Assembly: GCA_016709765.1 (NCBI GenBank)
Contig: JADJMD010000009.1
Coordinates: 295,294-359,293, forward strand
Reading direction: 5' to 3'
From: Ignavibacteriales bacterium
GTDB taxonomy: Bacteria; Bacteroidota; Ignavibacteria; Ignavibacteriales; Ignavibacteriaceae
DNA: 64,000 nt
The position numbers and the translations under genes are program-made. The notes below the pieces were generated by a model. It was not told where the DNA came from. It did no database searches and worked only from the letters and a program-made list of their open reading frames with translations. Positions 44,700 to 53,950 of the stretch are shown here, piece by piece. Numbering within the stretch: position 1 is the stretch's first letter; every line of letters starts with the position of its first letter.

Positions 44700-45197
44700 T
44701 CATTTATTTATATCTATTTTTTCATTCTTTTTTATTGATTCTTCAGACAATTTCTTTTTGAAATCTATAATCTTTTTTTGGATATCCGCATTTCCGGTTC
44801 CGAGTATTTGAGCCGCAAGAATACCGGCGTTTTTAGATCCGTTTATTGCCACGGTTGCAACAGGAACACCAGATGGCATTTGTACTATTGAAAGAAGTGA
44901 ATCTAATCCTTCTAAGGATTTTGATTTTATTGGAACACCAATAACAGGTAATGGAGTAAACGCTGCTGTAACACCGGGTAAATGAGCTGCAGCACCAGCG
45001 CCTGCAATAAATACTTTCATTCCCCTTTCATGAGCCTTGCTTGCGTATTCAACAAGCAGGTGCGGACTGCGATGAGCTGAAATAATTTTCATCTCATTTG
45101 TAATTCCAAATTCGTTTAAAATACCTGATGCTTCTTTCATAATCGGAAGATCAGAGTCACTGCCCATAATTATACCTACTTGAATCGTTTTTGACAT
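44700..45197 (-). CDS. purE: N5-carboxyaminoimidazole ribonucleotide mutase
   Basis: 165 aa. The PurE class I signature is GIIMGSDSDLPIMKEA (8-23), followed by AHRSPHLLVEYA and the GAGAAAHLPGVTAA segment. It converts N5-CAIR to CAIR in purine biosynthesis. A purK gene was not seen in the window. It is 22 nt downstream of the ComEC gene, so it may be the last gene of the long housekeeping run. Confidence 0.95.
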   Translation of the reverse strand: MSKTIQVGIIMGSDSDLPIMKEASGILNEFGITNEMKIISAHRSPHLLVEYASKAHERGMKVFIAGAGAAAHLPGVTAAFTPLPVIGVPIKSKSLEGLDSLLSIVQMPSGVPVATVAINGSKNAGILAAQILGTGNADIQKKIIDFKKKLSEESIKKNEKIDINK

Positions 45198-45219
45198 AAC
45201 TAACCTTTCTTTTATATAT

Positions 45220-47619
45220 TTATTTCCAGTTTACTTGTTTAATATTTTGTCCATCCGATTGCAATAATATAGCACCCATCTGATCCGTTCTGTAAATCTT
45301 GGAATTTATATTTTCCAAAGAATTAATAACTTCTTCCGAGGGATGTTTAAATTTATTTTTTATTCCTGCACTAACCAAAGATATTTTTGGTGAAACCAAA
45401 TTCAAAAATGCTATTGATGATCCCGTTGAACTTCCATGATGCCCAACCTTTAATACATCCGAATCCAGCATTTCCCTAAAATTGGAAGCAAGAAAATACT
45501 CTGCGGGATGTTCGCAATCACCAACGAATAAAAATGATGTTTTACCGAATACAATTTTCAAAACACCGCTTTTATCATTACTTGAGAAGCTTTTATATGA
45601 GAAACTCTCAGGATCATTTAAAAAATATATTTTTGTGTTCCCTACATAAAAAGATTTTCTATCATAGATATCTGCTTTTACTTTCTTTTCCATCAGAAAC
45701 TTTTCGAATCTTACTGATTTTTCTGATGAATCTGGTAATGGTCTAAATATTTTATTTATCTTGGTTTGATAAATTAATGAAACAAATCCGCCATAATGAT
45801 CTAGATCGAGATGAGAAATAAATCCATAATCAATTTTATTAATTCCAAGGTAATCTAATAATGGTATAATTACCCTTTCACCATTATCTATAAATGGATT
45901 TGCTTCACCAGCATCTATTAGGGCTGTTTTGCCATTAGGAAATTTAATTAAAAAAGTATCACCCTGCCCAACATCTATCATGAATACACTTAATTTATTT
46001 TTTGTCAGAAGTTCTTTATTATCAAAAGTGGTGATAATAATCATCGAAAGAATTATGAGGATTGGTAAAGCAATTTTTAATAACCGCTTATTTGATTTTT
46101 GAATCACAAATAAAATTAAAGCTAATCCGGTATAAAATATAATTGAATCATATAATGAATAATTTCTTATCCACAAAAAAGAAAAATCTAACCGACCTGT
46201 GAATCTGATAAAATCGATCATCAATCCTGAAATTAAATCGTTTGTCGCTGCAAAAAATATTGCAATGCTATAAGAAAATAATCCTATAAATATGGTTATA
46301 AATGCAATTCCGATTATCACCCCAACAGCAGGAATAACAATTAAGTTTGCCAATAAAGCTATAACAGAAAGTTTACTAAAATATGCAAGAGTAAATGGCA
46401 ATGTACCGATCTGCGCACATAAAGAAACTCCAAAGAATAATAAAATATACTCAATCCATTTTTGTTTTAGATGCAGTTTGTAAATATTTCTTTGAAAGTA
46501 AGGGTACAATATTCCAATAGCAAGTACCGCTGAAAATGATAACTGAAACCCTGGATTATAAATCTCATTAGGATTAATTAAAAGTATTATAAATGCTGCA
46601 ATTGAAATTGAATTAATAATATTTGTAGTTCTGTTCGAAAGGAAAGCAATAATAATTACAATGGCCATTAATGTTGCCCTAAAAACAGATGGGGGAGCAC
46701 CTGTTAAAAACATAAATCCCAATAATCCAAGTATGGTTAGCGTTGATCGAAGATAAATTCCAAACCGTCCGAAGATGAAAATAAATATCACGAGCACGTA
46801 CCCTACGTGCAACCCTGATACTGCAAGTATGTGTACAGTGCCTGAATTTATAAACTCATTTTTAGTTTCGTAGTCTATCTCACTTCTGTCAGCAAGAATT
46901 AATCCGCGTAACAATCCCCCAGTTTGCTGATCTTGAAGATCGTGAATTATTTTATCAATTGTCTTTCTTACAGAATGGACTGTTGAATTAAAAATATCCT
47001 TCTCAGAGTTAAGGATAGAAATGCTATCTGCATCGTATGAAATAAATAATCCGGTTATACCATTTTGCTTGAGATATTTATCATAATCAAATTCCCCAGG
47101 GTTTCTTCTCTCTCTTCCCTTTTGATAAGTGCCAGTTAAGCAGATATTATTTCCAGAGTTTATTTTATCATAAATATATTTTCTTTGTTCATCATCGCCT
47201 CTGAATTTACAAATCAATTTATCATCAGTTACAATAATTTTGTTATCTATCAATATAGAATCAGTCTTAACCGTAAAAACTATTTCAAACGATCTTTTAA
47301 GTTCAACATCTATAACTTGTGCATATAATTGAGAGTTCTTTTCTTTTTGATATTCACTAAGTGGAGAAATAATTTTTGTTTGATTCTGATTGGCAATGAA
47401 AAAACCAAAACTGAAAATCAGTAAAAACAAAAAGGTTGAAGAAATAATTTTACTATATCTAAAATGAAAGTTTTTAGAAATAATAATTATTATAAGTGAT
47501 ATGGAGAGGAAAAGTATAATCGCGATATACTTTATATTAAATTGGAATATGTTTGATGCTAAAATTCCAATTATAAATGCAATTGTAGTTTTTATAAATG
47601 GATAATTCTTCAAGTACAA
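45220..47619 (-). CDS. comEC: ComEC/Rec2 family DNA uptake channel
   Basis: 799 aa. The order is N-terminal membrane helices with a DUF4131-type soluble domain (about 60-200), the competence domain with GLLRGLILADRSEID and SGTVHILAVSGLHVGYVL (about 230-290), further helices, and a C-terminal metallo-beta-lactamase domain (MIDVGQGDTFLIKFPNGKTA, then SHLDLDHYGG). It forms the inner-membrane DNA channel in natural transformation. Length is normal and all three parts are present. It overlaps the upstream metalloenzyme gene by 10 nt. Confidence 0.94.
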   Translation of the reverse strand: MYLKNYPFIKTTIAFIIGILASNIFQFNIKYIAIILFLSISLIIIIISKNFHFRYSKIISSTFLFLLIFSFGFFIANQNQTKIISPLSEYQKEKNSQLYAQVIDVELKRSFEIVFTVKTDSILIDNKIIVTDDKLICKFRGDDEQRKYIYDKINSGNNICLTGTYQKGRERRNPGEFDYDKYLKQNGITGLFISYDADSISILNSEKDIFNSTVHSVRKTIDKIIHDLQDQQTGGLLRGLILADRSEIDYETKNEFINSGTVHILAVSGLHVGYVLVIFIFIFGRFGIYLRSTLTILGLLGFMFLTGAPPSVFRATLMAIVIIIAFLSNRTTNIINSISIAAFIILLINPNEIYNPGFQLSFSAVLAIGILYPYFQRNIYKLHLKQKWIEYILLFFGVSLCAQIGTLPFTLAYFSKLSVIALLANLIVIPAVGVIIGIAFITIFIGLFSYSIAIFFAATNDLISGLMIDFIRFTGRLDFSFLWIRNYSLYDSIIFYTGLALILFVIQKSNKRLLKIALPILIILSMIIITTFDNKELLTKNKLSVFMIDVGQGDTFLIKFPNGKTALIDAGEANPFIDNGERVIIPLLDYLGINKIDYGFISHLDLDHYGGFVSLIYQTKINKIFRPLPDSSEKSVRFEKFLMEKKVKADIYDRKSFYVGNTKIYFLNDPESFSYKSFSSNDKSGVLKIVFGKTSFLFVGDCEHPAEYFLASNFREMLDSDVLKVGHHGSSTGSSIAFLNLVSPKISLVSAGIKNKFKHPSEEVINSLENINSKIYRTDQMGAILLQSDGQNIKQVNWK

Positions 47620-48527
47620 TATTTTAAAATTGATGGTTTAATATCAGATAGATCTATGATTTCTTCAGCTAATTCTTTGGCATGAATGCCGGCAGTAATT
47701 GTCAAGGCTGGGTTCAATGTATGTGTTTTTACCGATAGATCTTCAAAATTTCCGTGATCTGAACAAATAACTAAGGTTATCTGACTTTGATTTATTTCTG
47801 ACAATATTTTTAACAAAAATCTATCTAAATTTTTGTAGATCGTTGCAAACTCATCGGGAATTCTTCCATGTCCTAAATGATCTGTTAAGAAAAATTCAAA
47901 TAAAGTAAAATCATATTTCAACGCAGTTTTTAATAATCTTGCTGCCGCTATTTCAGGACTAATTACCTTAAGTTGATATTTTAATTTACGATTCCATCGT
48001 TCATTTGTAATCTCAGCGGTAAGCGCAGTCTTTCTTCTGATCTCTTTTATCGAATTTAACTTAATGCCTGTTAAACGGCAGCTTAATGATGTTACACTTA
48101 ATCTTGTTTTTCCAGATTTTAAATAATCAAAAAATACTTTAGGGTAAGCATTAGCAAAATAAGGAGACATGTCTAATTCTTTATATGCTTTAAATATATT
48201 TTCTTTTTCAATAATCGGAATTGTAGTTGAATACGGAAATGGTCCAAAATGTTTGCCAACAAATTTTGGAGCATTCATTCCGCAAAATATTGATACTTGA
48301 CCTGTTCCGCTCTGCGGTAAACCTTCTACACCCAAAGTTGCATCCACAGGAAAACAATAAATGCCATTACTACTTAATTTTGGATTTTCTAAATGCGGTA
48401 TTTCACCAAGTATTTTTTCAAATGATTCAAATCCATATTTAAAAAATGGATTATATTCTAAATCATTCTTTCCAATTCCAACCCCATCAATAAATATCAT
48501 TAAAACAGGGATCAATTTGTATTCCAA
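47610..48527 (-). CDS. alkaline phosphatase superfamily metalloenzyme
   Basis: 305 aa. Metal-site features of the phosphopentomutase/iPGM group are present: IFIDGVGIG (11-19), LPQSGTGQVSIFCG with the nucleophile position, DHLGHGR and CSDHGNFEDLSVKTHT near the C-terminus. It is shorter than iPGM (about 510 aa) and lacks the iPGM insert domain. The reaction is unknown; a phosphotransferase or phosphatase is likely. It lies between dtd (overlap 16 nt) and comEC (overlap 10 nt). Confidence 0.8.
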   Translation of the reverse strand: MEYKLIPVLMIFIDGVGIGKNDLEYNPFFKYGFESFEKILGEIPHLENPKLSSNGIYCFPVDATLGVEGLPQSGTGQVSIFCGMNAPKFVGKHFGPFPYSTTIPIIEKENIFKAYKELDMSPYFANAYPKVFFDYLKSGKTRLSVTSLSCRLTGIKLNSIKEIRRKTALTAEITNERWNRKLKYQLKVISPEIAAARLLKTALKYDFTLFEFFLTDHLGHGRIPDEFATIYKNLDRFLLKILSEINQSQITLVICSDHGNFEDLSVKTHTLNPALTITAGIHAKELAEEIIDLSDIKPSILKYCT

Positions 48528-48976
48528 TTTTTTGATTCAACTAAAATTGTAACCGGACCATCATTAATAATTTTCACTTGCATCATCGCACCAAAGATTC
48601 CAGTTTTAATTTTACCTTCACCCAGATTACTTTTCATGCGCTCAACAAACTTTTCATAAATTGGAATAGCTATTTCTGGACGAGCCGCATCTGTAAAACT
48701 CGGTCTATTTCCTTTTTGTGCATCACCGTATAAGGTAAATTGAGAAATAATTAATACCTCACCATTAACATCTTTTAAAGATAAATTCATTTTATCATTT
48801 TCATCCTCAAATATTCTTAGCTTTGAACATTTATCTGCTACAAATAACAAATCGTTTTCAGTATCATCAGATTTAATTCCAAGTAGAATTACAATTCCCT
48901 TTCCAATTTCAGCTTTATAATTTTCATTTGTAATGTAAACTCCGCCTTCGGAAACTCTTTGAACAAGGGCTCTCAT
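48512..48976 (-). CDS. dtd: D-aminoacyl-tRNA deacylase
   Basis: 154 aa. The DTD motifs are SQFTLYGD near 77-84 and NDGPVTI near the end, forming the active site with the Gly-Pro pair. It removes D-amino acids from mischarged tRNAs. It overlaps prmC by 4 nt and the metalloenzyme gene by 16 nt, so it is cotranscribed with both. Confidence 0.96.
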   Translation of the reverse strand: MRALVQRVSEGGVYITNENYKAEIGKGIVILLGIKSDDTENDLLFVADKCSKLRIFEDENDKMNLSLKDVNGEVLIISQFTLYGDAQKGNRPSFTDAARPEIAIPIYEKFVERMKSNLGEGKIKTGIFGAMMQVKIINDGPVTILVESKNWNTN

Positions 48977-49827
48977 TTAAGTTCTCCACAAATTATTCTT
49001 TCTATTCCGCAATAATCTTTTGTGATTTTAATATTTGTAAATCCTTCGTAGTTCATCATTTCAGAAATTTTGCGGTATTGATCTTTTCCCATTTCAAAAT
49101 ATAATTTACCATTAGCATTTAAAAGTGTTTTAGACGAAGAAATTATTTTACTGTAAAAAGAAACCCCATCAGAATGATCAGTTAAAGCAATCTTTGGCTC
49201 ATAATCTTTTAACTCTGGCTCGAGTTCATCAAAATCACTATTAGAAATATAAGGTGGATTAGAAACAATCAAATCAAATTTTCCAAGTTCATTTACATTG
49301 TCTTTAAATATATCAAACAATTTGAACTCAATCTGATTTTCTAAAATATTTAATGCTGCATTTTGTTTTGCTGTATTTAATACGCCCTCATTTATATCGA
49401 TTGCAAAAATTTTTGAGATGGGTAAATTCTTTGCAATTGCTATTGAAATATTTCCACTGCCAACGCCAATATCAAGAATTTTTAGTACTATATTTTTATC
49501 TGATTCATTTATAATCTGCTCAACAAGTAATTCAGTTTCTGTTCGTGGAATCAGAACATTTTCATTTACAATTAATTTCAAACCATAGAATTCAACATTA
49601 CCAACAATGTACTGAAGCGGAATCCTCAATCCCCTTTTACGGATCGTTTCTCTATACAGTTGAACTTCATTTTCGGTAAGTGGCTTATCAAAGGCAAGGT
49701 AAAGTTCTAATCTTTTGCATTTAAGAATCTCAGCTAACAGAATTTCAGCATTTGCTCTAGGAGATTCTACACCTTTTTTTTGAAGATAATCTGTAGATAG
49801 TTTTATCACTTCTAAAACTGTAATCAT
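48973..49827 (-). CDS. prmC: release factor glutamine methyltransferase
   Basis: 284 aa. The SAM-binding motif is ILDIGVGSGNISIAIA (about 117-132) and the glutamine-binding NPPYIS follows. The N-terminal helical domain (KGVESPRANAEILLAE) is complete. It methylates the GGQ glutamine of release factors RF1/RF2. It overlaps dtd by 4 nt. No prfA was seen next to it. Confidence 0.95.
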   Translation of the reverse strand: MITVLEVIKLSTDYLQKKGVESPRANAEILLAEILKCKRLELYLAFDKPLTENEVQLYRETIRKRGLRIPLQYIVGNVEFYGLKLIVNENVLIPRTETELLVEQIINESDKNIVLKILDIGVGSGNISIAIAKNLPISKIFAIDINEGVLNTAKQNAALNILENQIEFKLFDIFKDNVNELGKFDLIVSNPPYISNSDFDELEPELKDYEPKIALTDHSDGVSFYSKIISSSKTLLNANGKLYFEMGKDQYRKISEMMNYEGFTNIKITKDYCGIERIICGELK

Positions 49828-49888
49828 AAATTTTATAATTCTGAAAGGTGTTAAAAAGCAATTTATAACGCTTAATTAATTCCCAAAT

Positions 49889-50923
49889 CTATTTTAATCT
49901 ATCTTTAAGTTCATAAATATTATCTATCTCACTAGGATCAAAACCTCTTAAAACTCCTGTATAATAAGTAATCCAATCACATAAATAAATTAAATCAAGT
50001 AAACGAACTTTAAATAATTTTTCACTGCTTTTTAAACTAAGCGTTTCAACTCCGCTCTTTGAAAATAGATCTTTTAATATTTCAAATCTCTTTTGTATTT
50101 GTGGATGATAAGTTTCATCAATAATGTTTATGATTTTTGAATGAAACATTTTTTCCTGGTATGATTCCCAGCCAATTATTTCATTGTGATTCATCTCGGG
50201 TATTTCATTGTGGAATGCATGAAGTTTTGAATTTTCGTTAAACTGACATTTAAATCTATAGCCAACTGCGCTAGTGGAGTCAACAACGGAATAAATAACA
50301 GGAATAAATCCCACAAAAGATTCTGCAAAATTATGCGCAAAGTTTTCATCTTGCGAATACTCAATTCCTTTTTGTTTCCAAATCTTAATTATTTTTTCTA
50401 CAATAGATGTTTGATCAGAAATAAGTTTTAATTCTTGAAAAACTTTTAACAACGAAAAAAAACTTAAACCAAGTGAATAACGTGGCTGAAATCCAGTTTG
50501 AACTTTAACGCAAGAAATATTTTTACTTTTTGCAATTGTTTCAACTTCGCCGCCCGTTGTGATACAAACAATTTTGCAACCTACTTCAATTGCTTGTGTT
50601 AATGCTGAAATTGTTTCTTCAGTATTGCCGGAATATGAAGATGCAATGAACAATGTATTCTTATTTGCAAACTTTGGCAAATTGTAGTTTCTGTTAACCG
50701 CAATAGGAAGAGTGATTTCATCGCTTAAAAAGTTTTTAATAAGATCAGCACTAATTGCTGAGCCGCCAAGACCACTAATAATTATGTTTGATATTTCACT
50801 CGATGTGATTCCATCAATTTTAAAATTATTGCTCCAAGCAAACTCAATTTGTTTATATGTATTTATTAAAACATCAAATTGATTTTGCGGATCGTACTTT
50901 TTAACGTAATCTATAATTTTCAT
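49889..50923 (-). CDS. bifunctional phosphoglucose/phosphomannose isomerase
   Basis: 344 aa. The SIS domain begins ISNIIISGLGGSAISADLI and has LFIASSYSGNTEETISAL. The C-terminal half includes EIPEMNHNEIIGWE with the His/Glu residues of the Pgi/Pmi family, a shorter group than classic Pgi. It interconverts fructose-6-P with glucose-6-P and mannose-6-P. It starts 2 nt after the ptsI stop. Confidence 0.9.
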   Translation of the reverse strand: MKIIDYVKKYDPQNQFDVLINTYKQIEFAWSNNFKIDGITSSEISNIIISGLGGSAISADLIKNFLSDEITLPIAVNRNYNLPKFANKNTLFIASSYSGNTEETISALTQAIEVGCKIVCITTGGEVETIAKSKNISCVKVQTGFQPRYSLGLSFFSLLKVFQELKLISDQTSIVEKIIKIWKQKGIEYSQDENFAHNFAESFVGFIPVIYSVVDSTSAVGYRFKCQFNENSKLHAFHNEIPEMNHNEIIGWESYQEKMFHSKIINIIDETYHPQIQKRFEILKDLFSKSGVETLSLKSSEKLFKVRLLDLIYLCDWITYYTGVLRGFDPSEIDNIYELKDRLK

Positions 50924-50925
50924 AT

Positions 50926-52692
50926 TTATATAATATTCCTTGTTCTTGTTATATTATTTTCCTCAAAAAACTTTTTTACTTTTTTCTGAATATCAATTTC
51001 AGTTTTGCACTGCAAACATTCTTCCGCTAAAATTTTTGCTTTCTTAAATTCAAAATCACGAATTATCCTTTTTGCGTAAAGAATTGTTGCTGGACTCATA
51101 CTCAATGAATCCAAACCTAATCCAACAAGCAATGGAATTGCAAGTGTATCAGCTGCCATTTCCCCACAAATACTGATAGGAATTTTACTATTCTTTGCTG
51201 CTTCAACAATGTGATGAATCGTTCTAACTACAACAGGGCTAAATTCTTGATATAAATTAGTTACAAGGTCGTTACCTCGATCAACTGCCATCATATATTG
51301 GATAAGATCATTTGTTCCGATACTTATAAAATCGATCTCTTCTGCATATTCTTTGGCCATAACGGCAGCGGATGGAACTTCAATCATAATCCCAATTTTA
51401 ATATGATTATCAAATTTTATTTTTTCTTTTTTCAGATCAGTCTTACATTCCTGAATAATTTTTTGTGATCGCCAGACTTCATCTAAAGTCGAAATCATTG
51501 GAATCATAAAACGAATATTTTTAGTTTCACTTGCTCTTAATACTGCTCTTATTTGAGTACGAAATAGTGATTCATTTTCTAAAAGAAATCTAATCCCGCG
51601 CAAACCCAAAAATGGATTTGGCTCTTTGTAATCATTAAATCGAAATTTATCACCACCGATATCAAAAGCGCGAATTGTTATGACCTTTGGATAAATTCTG
51701 GATGCAAGTTTGGAATAAATAATAGTTTGTTCTTCTTCATCAGGAAAACTACCAAGCTCATTTAAAATCTGCTCAGATCTATAAAGTCCAATTCCATTTG
51801 CGTTGCTTGTAATTACCATATCAATCTCGCCGGTAACATCCACATTGGCATCTAGCTTAATTTCTTTTCCATCCAGCGTAATTGCAGGCTGATCTTTTAA
51901 TTCATCCAAACCTTTTTGCAGTTCAAATAATTTCTTTTGTTTTTCTTTAAAGAAATCTATTTGATCTTCCGTGGGATTTGTAATGATGTAACCATGAAAA
52001 CCATCCACAATAATTGTATCACCATCTTTAATAAGGGTTGAAGCATTGTGTGTACCCACAACTGCAGGAATATTTAACGAACGAGAAATAATTGCCGCAT
52101 GCGATGTAAGACCACCATGATCAGTAACAAAAGCTAACGCTTCTCTTCCAGAAAAAAGTAATGTGTCGGCAGGAGTTAACGATTCACTAACAACAATCAA
52201 GTTCTTATCAATTTTTGATTGCCATCTTTTCTTTTGCAAATTGCGAATGATTCTATGTTTAATATCTTCAATATCGTGTGCACGTTCTTTCATATAAGAT
52301 TCGTGCGAAATGATCATCAACTCTTGATATTTTGATATTTCATCCGCAACAATAAATTCAGGTTGGATTTTTTCTTTTTGAATTCTTGTTTCAATATTTT
52401 CAATTAAGATCGGATCATCAAGTATCATAACCTGAGCCTCAAATATTGCGGCTCTAACTTCATCCATTTTTTCACGAGCAATCCCAAAAATTTTATTTAA
52501 TTCTTTTTTGGATTGCTTTAAAGCCTCGTGAAAATTTTTTATTGATTCTTCAATATCGGTAATTGGTGCTTTGCTAATCTCAAGTTTTTCTTTTGAAAAT
52601 GAGTATACCTGACCAATAACAATTCCAGGTGCGGCGGCAATTCCTGTAATTTTGTTTTCAGATTTTTTATATATGTCTTTAAAAGATTTCAT
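50926..52692 (-). CDS. ptsI: PTS enzyme I (phosphoenolpyruvate-protein phosphotransferase)
   Basis: 588 aa, normal length. The active His is in GGLTSHAAIISRSLNIPAVV (about 192-211). The PEP-binding barrel has GLRGIRFLLE, then SIGTNDLIQYMMAVDR and PISICGEMAAD. It passes phosphate from PEP to HPr. It overlaps ptsH by 4 nt. No sugar-specific EII gene is visible, so a regulatory or incomplete PTS is possible. Confidence 0.96.
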   Translation of the reverse strand: MKSFKDIYKKSENKITGIAAAPGIVIGQVYSFSKEKLEISKAPITDIEESIKNFHEALKQSKKELNKIFGIAREKMDEVRAAIFEAQVMILDDPILIENIETRIQKEKIQPEFIVADEISKYQELMIISHESYMKERAHDIEDIKHRIIRNLQKKRWQSKIDKNLIVVSESLTPADTLLFSGREALAFVTDHGGLTSHAAIISRSLNIPAVVGTHNASTLIKDGDTIIVDGFHGYIITNPTEDQIDFFKEKQKKLFELQKGLDELKDQPAITLDGKEIKLDANVDVTGEIDMVITSNANGIGLYRSEQILNELGSFPDEEEQTIIYSKLASRIYPKVITIRAFDIGGDKFRFNDYKEPNPFLGLRGIRFLLENESLFRTQIRAVLRASETKNIRFMIPMISTLDEVWRSQKIIQECKTDLKKEKIKFDNHIKIGIMIEVPSAAVMAKEYAEEIDFISIGTNDLIQYMMAVDRGNDLVTNLYQEFSPVVVRTIHHIVEAAKNSKIPISICGEMAADTLAIPLLVGLGLDSLSMSPATILYAKRIIRDFEFKKAKILAEECLQCKTEIDIQKKVKKFFEENNITRTRNII

Positions 52693-52955
52693 AACTCGTC
52701 AAATCCCCTTTCAAAATAAGCAACAATTTCATCGCAAGCTTTTTGTTCATCTGCACCTTCAAAAGTTAGTGTCAACTCTGAACCAATTTCAGCTGCAAGA
52801 GTCATAACCCCAATAATACTTTTACCATTTATACTCATTCCATCCCGATAAATATAAAAGTCACTTTTATATTTTGCCGCTAGTTTTACAATTGTTGCTG
52901 CAGGACGTGTATGCAATCCGGCTTTATTAACTATCTTAACTATTTTTTCAATCAT
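52689..52955 (-). CDS. ptsH: HPr phosphocarrier protein
   Basis: 88 aa. The phospho-histidine is His15 in AGLHTRPAATIV. The regulatory serine site is present in SINGKSIIGVMTLAAE. It accepts phosphate from EI. It lies between the polyprenyl synthase gene (1-nt overlap) and ptsI (4-nt overlap). Confidence 0.96.
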   Translation of the reverse strand: MIEKIVKIVNKAGLHTRPAATIVKLAAKYKSDFYIYRDGMSINGKSIIGVMTLAAEIGSELTLTFEGADEQKACDEIVAYFERGFDEL

Positions 52956-53950
52956 TATTTATTTCGTTTAATTAATGAATCAGCCAGCCAGTGGAATATT
53001 TCTATTTCCCCTTTATTGGATAGTTTATTTATTGATCTTAATGCTTTCTTTGAATAACTACGGATCGCAAATTTTGCATCATCAATAACACCAAGTTTTT
53101 CATAAATCTTTTTATAATAATTTATTTGATTTTCTTTGATACCTTTATTTGAAATAACTTTTAATAAATCAGTTTTGTCTTTCCCTTTTGCCTTTTCGAG
53201 TGCTTCAATAAATAAAAATGTTTTTTTCCCTTCCATCAAATCACCACCGATTCGTTTTCCAAACTCAAATTTATCGGCAATAATATCTAACAGATCATCC
53301 TGTATTTGAAAAGCAATTCCAAGGTATTTTCCATAATTAGAAAGTGCTTTTATATCATCCTGGTTTCCATTTGCAAGATAGCCACCAAGTTCACAGCACA
53401 TTCTAGCAAGAGCGGCAGTTTTTTTCTCAATCATTTTTATGTATTCCGGAAGAGAAACATTCTTGCGTGTTTCAAATTCGGTATCCAAACTTTGGCCTTC
53501 ACAAACTTCAACCAACCCTTTGGTAAATGAATCCAATGCTTGCTTTGCATTTATCTTACAATCTTTTAGCAGAAATTCATACGCTACGGCAGCAAGAATA
53601 TCCCCTGTAAGAATTGCTGTATTTAAATTGTATTTTTTGTGAAGTGTTAAATTACCTCGTCGTAAATCAGCATTATCCATTATGTCATCGTGAACAAGCG
53701 TAAAGTTGTGAAGCATTTCAACAGATAGTGCTGCATTATAAAACTGCTTATAACTCCCGCCAACTGCTCGTGCTGAAAGTAATACAAGTAGTGGTCTTAA
53801 TCGCTTGCCGCTACTTTCTAATATGTAAGAAGCTGGACCATAAAGTGAGAATGGATTTCTATTCATTAAAGATTTTTTTAGTTTTTTATCGATTACTTTT
53901 CGTTCTCTTTCATAAAAGGATGAGAAGCTCTTTATTTTATTTAACTTCAA
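52955..53950 (-). CDS. polyprenyl (geranylgeranyl/farnesyl-type) diphosphate synthase
   Basis: 331 aa. The first Asp-rich motif is LVHDDIMDNADLRRG (about 90-104), the second is QIQDDLLDI, and GKRLRPLLVLLSA is the IPP-binding region. It elongates allylic diphosphates with IPP; chain length cannot be read safely. It overlaps the fni gene by 4 nt, forming an isoprenoid pair. Confidence 0.93.
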   Translation of the reverse strand: MKLNKIKSFSSFYERERKVIDKKLKKSLMNRNPFSLYGPASYILESSGKRLRPLLVLLSARAVGGSYKQFYNAALSVEMLHNFTLVHDDIMDNADLRRGNLTLHKKYNLNTAILTGDILAAVAYEFLLKDCKINAKQALDSFTKGLVEVCEGQSLDTEFETRKNVSLPEYIKMIEKKTAALARMCCELGGYLANGNQDDIKALSNYGKYLGIAFQIQDDLLDIIADKFEFGKRIGGDLMEGKKTFLFIEALEKAKGKDKTDLLKVISNKGIKENQINYYKKIYEKLGVIDDAKFAIRSYSKKALRSINKLSNKGEIEIFHWLADSLIKRNK

